Shown piece by piece: positions 47,310 to 56,292 of a DNA stretch of 64,000 bases. Every line of letters begins with the position of its first letter. Positions within the stretch are counted from its first letter, which is position 1. The DNA is from Trichostrongylus colubriformis (Eukaryota; Nematoda; Chromadorea; Rhabditida; Trichostrongylidae), in NCBI GenBank assembly GCA_963978905.1, contig OZ022261.1:4403992-4467991 (forward strand). The letters run 5' to 3'. Position numbers and translations under genes: made by a program. The notes beneath the pieces were generated by a model, which searched no databases, was not told where the DNA came from, and saw only the letters and a list, made by a program, of their open reading frames with translations.

Positions 47310-48154
47310 TAACTTAGCTTACCGTGGAATTTAGTTTTCATGCTCACACAATGGCCAAGTTTGGACAGTGTAGGCATGTGTTCCGGCAATGCTCTGGGCC
47401 TCTCCATGTGTGGCCTTCCTAAAACTTGATCAATCGGTATGACCTACGGGAAAAAGTGACTCAGTTTGGCTCGACGACCACTACTCATGGTGAAATTTAA
47501 GGTCAAATGAAGTGATATATGCTGGTTGTACCTATTTTAGCATTCCCCTATCGAAATCAATTTCACCATTCTGTAGCGGAGGTCATCTTTAAAAATTGAG
47601 ACTTCATTGGAGATCATTATACACGGCGATCGTTCAGTCGATGACGCCGAAAAAAAACGGATTTCTCGTTTGGCGAGGGGTCGGCAAAAAATAAATGGAA
47701 ATTTGATTTACTTTTTTTTTTCGAGCTATTTGCGCTCGATTAAGATGTAAGTAGATAGGCTATACCCATTCCTTGTATGATTGCCTTTTCTGAAACTTGT
47801 ACATCGATACTCGATGGCAATTTCAGCTCCCACACCCAAGGAATGTTCATTTTGAAGCCTTTCCATGCATTTTTTATATTTTTCACCTGGATCGGCTCAA
47901 ACTGATCCTGATGATAACTGTAGTACAGTCCTTCCCCCATATCTGTTTGCTTTGCTTTGGCTGTTAAGGGAGGACGAAGCCGTCCTTCGCTAGAGATATG
48001 TAGTGTTTGGTTTCCAAATTCAAAGACGCATAGGACATCTCTGTTGGTGGGGATCACCGTTCATTGCAGAATCTACGAAGCCTCAAGAATGGTGATATGG
48101 TGTGTTCCCTTTCTATCCATTCCATCACTGAAGCGCAACGTGATGGCACATTAG
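47310..48154 (-). mobile_element. Family E repeat, copy 2 (coding)
   Basis: About 840 bp, colinear with 40060-40857 and, in part and inverted, with 58015-58390. Shared blocks are ACTTCATTGGAGATCATTAT, TTCTCGTTTGGCGAGGGGTC and the coding segment described separately. No obvious terminal repeats were found. A family F element follows immediately, as in copy 1. Confidence 0.7.
47740..48057 (-). CDS. Unknown 105-codon frame in family E repeat
   Basis: The frame is open from 48057 to a stop at 47740 and begins with GTG, so its real start or an upstream exon is unknown; a stop lies just upstream. It reads with CVFEFGNQTLHISSEGRL at the N-terminus, YYSYHQDQFEPIQVKNIKN in the middle and IIQGMGIAYLLTS at the end. 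Copies 1 and 3 of the repeat keep decayed versions of the middle and of the last ten residues, so the protein is part of the repeat rather than a host gene. I recognise no domain. It may encode part of a mobile-element protein. Confidence 0.4.
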   Translation of the reverse strand: MIPTNRDVLCVFEFGNQTLHISSEGRLRPPLTAKAKQTDMGEGLYYSYHQDQFEPIQVKNIKNAWKGFKMNIPWVWELKLPSSIDVQVSEKAIIQGMGIAYLLTS

Positions 48155-48283
48155 TACAGTCCATTTCGGAGAGCTTGATAGGGCGTGGCCTACGGACTAG
48201 GGTGGACGTGTATCATGCTCTCTCACCCCGCCATACACTCTCACTTAAGCCTCGCCCTATCTAGCGCTCCGAAATGGACTGTA
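48155..48283. mobile_element. Family F palindromic element, copy 2
   Basis: TACAGTCCATTTCGGAGAGC and GCGCTCCGAAATGGACTGTA are its ends, with CTTGATAGGGCGTGGCC and CTCGCCCTATCTAGCG next to them. TA lies at each edge, fitting a Tc1/mariner-type target. Confidence 0.85.
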
Positions 48284-48730
48284 CACGTTCCTTTAAATGC
48301 ACCAAGAGCTCGCAATGCGATGCAAATAGCAACAGAACGTTAATGCACTCATTTTGGTTGCCCATTCTTGGGTTTATTGTGGAAACCTTGAAGGCACCGC
48401 CACATTTTGTTCGCAAAATCTCTGTCTCACATGTCAAAATTCTTCTTCTCAAATTGCAGTCGTTCGGCGGTGCTAATTTCGACACATCGTTTGAGCGCTC
48501 ATTTTGGTTGCTCATTTTTGGATTTATTGCGAAAATCCAGGACGCATCGAGCACTTTTTCTGGAGAATCTCTCTCTCGTATGTCATGTGTCATCCAGTAG
48601 TTCCAGTGATACTTTATGGTCAAATGCTTACCAAAAAGTGTTGTTTACTGTTACAAATTTGGAGTTATTTTTGATCTTTTATAGCTGCTGATTTTCGCCG
48701 CAACCCACGATGCGGAAGTTGTTGCAAGTT
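48284..48730 (-). pseudogene. Two tandem Penelope-like C-terminal fragments
   Basis: On the minus strand two related strings occur one after the other: KVLDASWIFAINPKMSNQNE and, about 45 codons later, GGAFKVSTINPRMGNQNECI. Both match the FWI...(K/R)MN..NECL tail of the GIY-YIG element at 23285-24060. The segment is duplicated without the nuclease or reverse transcriptase, and stops separate the pieces. Confidence 0.65.
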
Positions 48731-48955
48731 TAATAATAAATAATGCTGTTTACTGTGTCTTCCACCAGCAAGATGTTTCTTTATATTTGCTAATGCTCTT
48801 CCGGTCCCCCCCCCCCACCCCAAACCGTGACACATTACTTTTCTGTCTTTCACTGTGATAGATCACAACAGTTTTGGCACAATGTCCATTTGTGTTGTAC
48901 GGACATAAAACGCATTTCTCTGAGATGGGCTACTACTTCCCCAATTTCCTGGCAA

Positions 48956-49115
48956 GACCGCCTTCATACTCTGCGCCGCTAGGGCGTGGCATAGTGAGGC
49001 AGAGTGGCACGGGGGGAGGTACAGGGACGACGGAGATAACGAGGCAGGGTCGCACAGGCATAGACGCAGATGTGCGCAGCCACGCCCACCTCCGGCGCCG
49101 TAGAGTATGAAGGCG
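48956..49115. mobile_element. Family A palindromic element, copy 5
   Basis: CCTTCATACTCTGCGCCGCT on the left and GGCGCCGTAGAGTATGAAGG on the right, an inverted repeat, with GAGGCAGAGTGGCACGG in the centre. Confidence 0.85.
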
Positions 49116-49662
49116 CAAAAGCAGTGCTGTTTCGTTCAGTTCTAACATTCCAAGCGCGTATACTCTGGCTGCTCCTGTTGCACACCCACCTCACTTGCGG
49201 TCCTGACACGTTCTTAACACATTGACTTCTCACGTATATCTTTCTCACCTGAAAGCGATTGCCTTATCTCGGAGATACCTTGCTCGAACAGAGGGTCCAG
49301 CTGTGCTCAGATAAGATACCCTGTGATTGTGGCAGTTGATTTCAGAGATGAAACATATTAGGTTGTGAGGAAAGTTTTGGCCGATTTTTGCACTTTCAAC
49401 TTCGAGAGATCATACTCAGACTGCATCTTTTTTCACAGAATAAGCACCATTTGATTCGCTACACTTTTGGCAATGTCATGGATATTCGCATATCTCATTT
49501 TGATGTGACGATTTATATCTCTCGAAATCACAACAACACAAGGTGCGCCTTTGAAAAAACAGCGCCAATGATGAGAACATGTCTCCGAATACAATCGTTT
49601 ACAGCGGAAATTGAATTCTAGCTCGAACTGTTTGGTCGTCTCCACCCTTTTTATAGGTTACG

Positions 49663-50033
49663 CACACATGGGTGTGAGCACTTATGTCGAATTTTCGCGC
49701 GGCTGAGCGCGGCAGGTTTCGTCGCGTGTAATTGCGTACATTGCGTACGCTCCCTATGAAATTTTACGCCGCATTGATTATTTCTTGATTGAGATTGTTA
49801 TCATAAAATGTTATTGTTTCTTTTAGTTTTTAAACACTATTTTCTCTTTTCAGGGTACAAAAAATATTGTTCTAGCATGATAATGAGATAAACAGTTAAT
49901 TCTCAAAAGGACCTCCATTATACCATGCGTTCCAAGCGGAATTCCAACAGACCGCTGCAAGTCCTGTTGATGGCGCCGCGCGTGCGACGCCACAAAGTGA
50001 AAATTCGACATAAGGCTGCACACCCATGGGCGT
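49663..50033. mobile_element. Family H repeat, copy 2
   Basis: Inverted ends (CACACATGGGTGTGAGCACT near 49663; GGCTGCACACCCATGGGCG at the right). The interior matches 39301-39668 through TTATTTCTTGATTGAGATTG and CAAGCGGAATTCCAACAGAC. Confidence 0.75.
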
Positions 50034-50050
50034 ATGTGGTGGCACTAGCA

Positions 50051-50479
50051 TCAACGAACGTCTTTCCTTGTGTTTTTTAGTTCTTCCTGATGGGCAGGTT
50101 CTCGTCGAGATGAACAGGAGTACACTGTCAATAGATGCATGACGTGCAAGTCAACGATTAAGAATTCATTAGTGATAAAGACTGAAAAAAATAAAGCATG
50201 TCGGGCAAAGAACACGAAGCCTCTGAGCGATGAAAGCTTCGCCACCATGTCAGCCTCCAGTGGCCCGATACCGAGATGGGCAGTTCGGACCATGTTAGCA
50301 GTACATGGCTGAGGGACTTTCGATGAGCCCTCGGGTGCACCTTTTAGAGCATTTTTTCGGATATTATAATGGTACATCACACCACAAAAGGATAAATTAT
50401 GATTCATCAAAATATTGAGAGAGAAACGAGATTCTGAGTCATTAGTCCAGAGAATTGAATTACGTTTTTGCCAGTTCAT
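50051..50479 (-). pseudogene. Possible Tc1-like transposase remnant
   Basis: A 142-codon frame starts MNWQKRNSILWTNDSESRF, which is reminiscent of the W..(V/I).W(S/T)DES(R/K)F segment of Tc1 transposases. The rest does not follow the family clearly and I see no inverted termini. This is a weak call; it could be an unrelated frame. Confidence 0.25.
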
Positions 50480-50894
50480 AACAAGTTTCCTGGTTCCATG
50501 TCACTTTTCTTCCCTCGTGAACGTCATTCACGCTGCTTCATAGAATTTCGTTTCTGACTGCCTTTTCTCATACTTATTTAATAATTTATGTAAAGTAAAA
50601 AAAGGTGAGTGATCCATTTTTCTCACCTTTTCATTTATGCATAGTAAGAACTGGTAAGTGATGTGAAGCACAGCACTTTACGTACAATTAGGATATGGCC
50701 TCTCAGCCCAATTGAACTCAATTCCCTCCTTCCCTGCGGGTTCGAGAAAAGCAGAAGTGGAACACTGAACGGAGCTGGCATTTGTAGATTAGTTGCAGTA
50801 AAAGTTAGAAAGTCTACAAGCATCTTCAAAACTCCGACTGGAGTGCGAAATACAATAAAAAAAAACTGTCAAATTGTTGCATGCTGATCTCCTT

Positions 50895-51105
50895 GAAGAA
50901 ATCCCCACATAAGAAAGAGTTTTTAGTTACCCTTGTATTTATGTTGTATTTCTCTAGTTAGGGCCGCATGCACAGTTTCACGCAAAAAGTGAGAAATCGG
51001 TTGAGATACAGCTCCATAAATTCTTGGCCGGGTGAGCGAGACCTCTGAATAAAAGCCCTGTCCCGTCGTCCGCCGCGGTTAGGAATGGAGAGTGGGACTG
51101 TGATC
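50895..51105. mobile_element. Family B half copy
   Basis: Contains TTAGGGCCGCATGCACAGTT, GAGATACAGCTCCATAAATT and GTCGTCCGCCGCGGTTAGGA in arm order; the second arm is missing. Confidence 0.7.
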
Positions 51106-51217
51106 ACCTTACGTGGTCACACTGTACCAGGAATGTAGCAGAGAAGATCGGGAACAGCAATGCATCTTTTAGTACGATCTATCGTAACTGCAGCTGCAAC
51201 TCTGCTTTTTCAGTGTA

Positions 51218-51900
51218 TTAGGTCTGTGCAGAATAAATGGCCAAAGCATAACTGGCCATAACTTCGCTCAGACACAAGTTTACTTGTTGAAATAAGATCC
51301 ATTTGAATCTACAGAATTTCGCCAATGATCTGTTGAAGAAAATAGGTCACCATGATCAAATTCGGGATTGCTAGAATCAATAAAGCCAAGAATGGCATTT
51401 TTACCGTGCATAATTTTTCTGCCGCAGGTTTGCATCGGGAACCCGGAAAAAGTGGTAATCCGTCAGGGATATGTCTGGGGAATAAGGGGGGTGAGGGAGA
51501 GGCTCGATGCCTAACTGCATCATTTTTTACTGGGTGCGCAAAACAACGCAAAACCCCACAGTTCGCAAGTCACCAGGCAGAAACTGATCGAGACGCTCCC
51601 TGACCCCCCTTATTCCCCAGACCTATTCCTGACGGATTACCACTTTTTCCCGGTTCTCGATGCAAACCTGGGTCAGAAGGAGTTCGCCGAAACGATGCAT
51701 GTTGAAAATACCATCGTTGACTTCATTAATTTTCGCAATCCTGAATTTGATCATGATGGCATATTTTCTTTACCAGATCGTTGGCAAGGTTGTGTAGATT
51801 CGAATGGTTTTTATTTCGACAAATAAAGTTGTGTCTGAGCGAAGTTATGGCGTTTTGAAAAAAGTGATCCGTTTTGGCCATTTATTCTGCACAGACCTAA
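51218..51900. mobile_element. Mirror-image mariner derivative
   Basis: The termini TTAGGTCTGTGCAGAATAAA and TTTATTCTGCACAGACCTAA are perfect inverted repeats flanked by TA (51216-51217 and 51901-51902). Both halves encode the 3' part of a mariner transposase, facing inward. Plus strand, about 51590-51820: PLFPRPIPDGLPLFP in one frame and, across frameshifts, YSPDL, then DRWQGCVDSNGFYFDK, the family C-terminus. Minus strand, 51309-51551: the same sequence, with PPLFPRHIPDGLPLFPGSRC. The N-terminal helix-turn-helix half and most of the catalytic region are absent, so it needs a transposase supplied in trans. Confidence 0.88.
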
Positions 51901-52424
51901 TATCATTTTCAGTGCACTATGCAGGTCCTTCCCATCTAGCGAAGACTGAGCAGAGTTTTAGGCGAATGTACATTACTAATGTTGAATTCTCCTGTTGAAT
52001 GATTCACGTTTTCTCTTGCAATCCAACTTATTATTGAAAGTGCATTCAAGTGAAATTGCATCTAGTGTTTTCAGATCTCTTTCAGGAAGCAGGAGGCTCT
52101 CGTTACTCAGCCTCTACCAATCTTTCTACTATTCAAGCCATTCGCTTTTCTATCAGAAACGTTTAATCGATGCAAGGCTCACGGCAAAGCGAGATGTCAT
52201 TTTATCATCACGTCTGCGCACTTATCAACTCAAATTCGACACCTGATTGGTATTTGGAGCTGCATCATACATTTCACGACGAGCCAATGTGGAACTTGAA
52301 TAGAGTGAGGAATCATGAACACTGTTTTTCTCAAAGTCGTAAACTTGCAGCATTAGTGTCGAACGCGATTAGTTTATGAGGGCACTGCTTCTGCCACATA
52401 CGTCCTTACAAGGAGGTCTTTCAG

Positions 52425-53716
52425 GTCATGACGCGCTTTTGGGAAACGGTTTTTTCCATTATATGGGGGTACCTACATGAAACATATAACTAACTTCCAT
52501 TTTTGCTGAGCGACCCTACGAATGTCAAAAAAGGAGTAAAAAATTTTTTTCCAAAAGGCGATTTTAACCCACTCATTGCAACGCGTACTCCTTGTAACCT
52601 TGATCATGTGCAGATCCAAAGGTGTTCTTCCATTTACCATTCAAAACAAAGTCAAATACGGGAAAAAATAAGATCTTACCTCCACCATGTACTAAAGGTG
52701 TGCAGCAGTTTCACAACGGTTCCCCGATGTGGGTATGGTACAGCGATCGGATGGCTTACTGGATATGACGATGGACTCTCAAACGGTAGAAAGGCACGGG
52801 TTGGTGGTACGGGTCCCGGCGCTGCCCAGGTTTTGCATTTGTTTTTGCCTTCACTTTTTCGCCTTCAGATATGTCTGTTTATGCCAAATGACTATGATTT
52901 TCGTTGACAGCATGCCAAAATGACTCTGTTTACGAATTTTCATTGAATTTGGTGATCTGACTTTTTTGGACACATAAGGGCCCGTAGCGCTCGAAATTCG
53001 GGATTTCGCGCAAAATGAGTGCCATATTCGTGTTCAGGGGTACAAACTACCCTTGGGGACACATTTCTAGCCAATTCCAAATTTTGACCCTAACTTCGAG
53101 AAAGATGGGTGGGTCATGGTCATGGGTACATAGTGCGCTTTCTACTTGTAGAAGTGAGTAACTCACAATCGATGAAAATCAATGGGTTATAATTTCAGCT
53201 ATCAAGCACCAAGCAAGAGTAATAGTCAGAATTTCATGACAAGTGATACCGTCGTCTCCTTCGTTGAACGTGCAGTCCAAGGTTAATACCAATGCCCAGC
53301 TCAAATTTTCGAGTCTGGGTCAAAACTTCGACTGGGCTGGAAACTTACCCCTAGGGTAGTTCGACCTCCTGAACACGAATATCAAATCCTTTTCGCGCAA
53401 AAACGCCTCGTTCATTAGCTATGAGCGCTAAAGGGTCAAGAAATTGGACTGTCAAACTTGCTGAAAACTGCCAGTAGAGGGCAGTCCGGGGTTCTAAATG
53501 TGATTACTGCACTTAATCTTCATATTCGAATGTTTACGAGCCCAAAAACTGAAAATCTAAATTTTGCAAAAATTTGTCCTCAGTGGGGATCGAACCATCA
53601 ACCCCTTTTTTGTTCGTAGGGCCGCTCAGCAAAAATGGACGTCAGTTATATGATTCTTGTACGCACCCCCATACATGCAGAAAACAGCTTTCAAAAAGCG
53701 CGTCATGAGTTGGAAT
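52425..53716. mobile_element. 1.3-kb foldback element
   Basis: The outer arms match in reverse complement: TCATGACGCGCTTTTGGGAA at the left and TTCAAAAAGCGCGTCATGAG at the right, then TCCATTTTTGCTGAGCG(A/G)CCCTACGAA in both. Farther in, GGATTTCGCGCAAAA and TTCGTGTTCAGG (from 53010) pair with CCTGAACACGAA and TTTTCGCGCAAAAA (to 53405). The centre is near 53190. No transposase frame is visible. On the minus strand GGTTCGATCCCC near 53595 resembles a polymerase III B box, but no complete tRNA structure is present. Confidence 0.8.
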
Positions 53717-55419
53717 TCCTTCCTCGTTAGAAAAATCGTCTACTAATTTGACTTTTTCTGTCATACATATAGTTGATTTGGATTTGCTTTCAACGGGCAC
53801 AACGGGCAACATGTAAAACTTCACAAAAAAAAACTGAAATAAGAAGCCTCCCCAAAAACGGGCTGGTGTTAGACACTGAGCTGCGAGGACTCTGGTAGCA
53901 AAGGGGCGGTGATCGCGTGATCAGAGACGCAGAGTGGGAAGCAAAACAACATTGGGCGCGAAAATTGGGACTGTGGTGTAAATATGCAAAGCTTCTAGAG
54001 CCGTTGCAGCCGAGCGTCCCGTACCAGCCCCTCCTCCGTGGACAGCACATTGAAAGGGTGTATCTTATGAGAAAAAGAATTCGCGTGGCCGCGTTCAGCG
54101 CGCGATGATGGCTACGGTTGTCGTATTGGTTGAGTCCTGAAGCGATTACATTCAGAATGAGGCATAGGGCATCGTCATCGCTTCAGAACCCATTTGACAC
54201 GGTGCGCATAGCTCGCATCATCGCGTCGCACACCGAATGTCGCAAAGCGAATTTTCTGTCGTAATGGAATACACCTCACATTGAGTAGGTATACTCAACT
54301 GGATTTAGTTTTTCGCATGAAATTTTGCATGTTGCCCGTAGTACTACATGACTATATGGGAACGGAAAGACCCAAATTTTCATGGACGATTCCTTTAGCC
54401 CACTTCTTCGTGCTTTTCTGCAACCTTTGCTTGGTACGCCCTTTCTACTAATGTTTCCAGGCTCCTTTCTCAAGCATCGGCTGGGGACATGCATGCAGAA
54501 TGTACATCGCTTAACGTGGAATTGCATCTTTAACCAACCCCACGGATGTTTTTAGAAATTTCAACTTATGTTAGCTCTAAATCTTGGACTTTTGCGCACG
54601 CTCGAATCGGGCTCGCATTTTCTACTCCATAATGTCAGTGGTTCCATCTATTGATATACAAAGAGCGGTAGTGGGTTTGAAAATCTGCGACATAAGATGG
54701 ATCGGTCAATAATTGGTGCAGCTGGCACTGCCTCTTATGCTTGTCAATGAGCACTGTGTCACTTTCTGATCTGGCCATTCCGCCCTTTATGTTCTCTCTG
54801 AAGATCTAAGCAGGTAAGAACGCATCCACGTTTTCTCCTCATGTCCACAGGGATACCTCCGGATAACAACTTCTCCATTCTTCATTTTTAATAGCCTATT
54901 CGACTTTGTTTTTGCGATGGAGATAGTTCAAGTGGTCTGCCTCATAGTTTGGGATGGCGTGCATTAGTGCCCTAATCGGCCTTGATAGGCTCCTCTGTGT
55001 TTTTGCCGCTCTTGAACCCCCTCTTTTAGCGGTGAGCTTAGTCCGCTTTCGCCTCCCCTCTGTCCAGCTTGCAATGGTGAATTTGGTTGGTTTACGCACT
55101 GGTCTCTCTGATTGAACGAAGTGCCATGAACCGCGCCGCTTTTTTGTTTTCGCCGACTGCTACATTTCTTTTCAAAACTGAACTGAACAAAGCGCCAACG
55201 GTCAAGTTTTGTGTGACGTCTTCTTTTTTGACTACGTCCCTTCATTTTTTCTTAACTGTGACGTTGTTCACCATGGTCCTCCCCTATCTTCCAAATCCTT
55301 CTTTAAACGCCATTCCATATTATTCCTTGCAGTGCACAGGTATCGAATTTCCTTTCCCTCAATATCTCGGACAGTTGTCTAAGCGGCCAGTTAGGGTGTG
55401 ATGATGAGTGCGGCAATCG
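53717..55419. other. Gene-free sequence
   Basis: Contains a GC-rich piece with TGAGTCCTGAAGCGAT and GCATCATCGCGTCGCAC near 54140-54230, similar to others at 25290-25410 and 30910-30990, so another dispersed repeat. No supported gene. Confidence 0.4.
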
Positions 55420-55815
55420 AGGTACACCGGGAGTAGAGGATTTCTCGACAGAGGGGGTCGTATTTGCTCGGACAGAAGGAAGAGAGGGGGTGGTCGTCCC
55501 TGCAGAAGTCTGCGATAAGCTCTAGAATCTACCCATTCAATAAGAAGATGAGAATCGAAGGGTTTTTCGTAGCGAACTCGGATGAGGAAATGTGATACAA
55601 ATATCTTTTTGCTCCAAGTAAGAATCCATAGCAATAAAACACATTGCAACCACACAATCCTGAAACAGTCATTGATATTGTAGAAGTCAAAATAATGCTG
55701 GGGGAGGGTTGTATTCGATACCCGTCGAGGGGGGGGGGGGTCGTACTGAAGCGGCTATTTTCCCCGACACCTGGGAGTGCCCTGGCGGCTATCCGCATAA
55801 TCTTCGATTTGTCCT
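55420..55815. repeat. Repeat family L, copy 2
   Basis: Inverted counterpart of 21800-22180: starts GTACACCGGGAGTAGAGGAT and passes GGTCGTATTTGCTCGGACAG. It includes a G12 run at 55729-55740 where the other copy has a C-rich run, and ends ACACCTGGGAGTGCCCTGGC. Confidence 0.6.
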
Positions 55816-56134
55816 TGCAGAGCATTCCCACCTGTTGATCCAAACGGCGACCTTTCTAGTCTAGCCCATTACGATGGGCAGCCCATTGATCGGAATCTTC
55901 GAGAAAAAATTTAGCATACGTATATGAAAGGTACGCAAAGCAAAAGCATATAGCGCTTCTGAAAGTACCTTCAGCTTTGGTCTCGTTTGGGCAAACTATC
56001 ACAAATGCAGATGTGCACAATAAATTGATCCCCCAACCTCAGAAGATAAGCGAACTCCTACAACAGTTGATGTTTTTCATGACACAGTGCTCTTCTTTAC
56101 TCTACTGTATGCCATAGTTCTCACAGTATCAGTA

Positions 56135-56271
56135 AGGCCGCGTTCATACTTTGCGGTGCCGGCGGCAGGGCGTGGCTGCGTTCACAGGCAGTGAGGCAGA
56201 GTGGCGTACGCGGAGACGCAATACACGCAGCCACTCCCTGCCGCCAGCACCGCAGAGTATGATTGCGGCCT
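56135..56271. mobile_element. Family A palindromic element, copy 6 (best preserved)
   Basis: AGGCCGCGTTCATACTTTGC and GCAGAGTATGATTGCGGCCT are inverted ends flanked by TA. The inner arms GGCAGGGCGTGGCTGCG and CGCAGCCACTCCCTGCC are also complementary. It lies just 5' of the GPCR exons. Confidence 0.9.
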
Positions 56272-56292
56272 AATAAGATTCAAATACACTAG

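Noticed and set aside
53570..53640. Possible tRNA gene suggested by GGTTCGATCCCC on the minus strand
   Set aside because: No paired acceptor stem, no T-arm with proper pairing, and no anticodon arm could be built; it is part of the foldback element.
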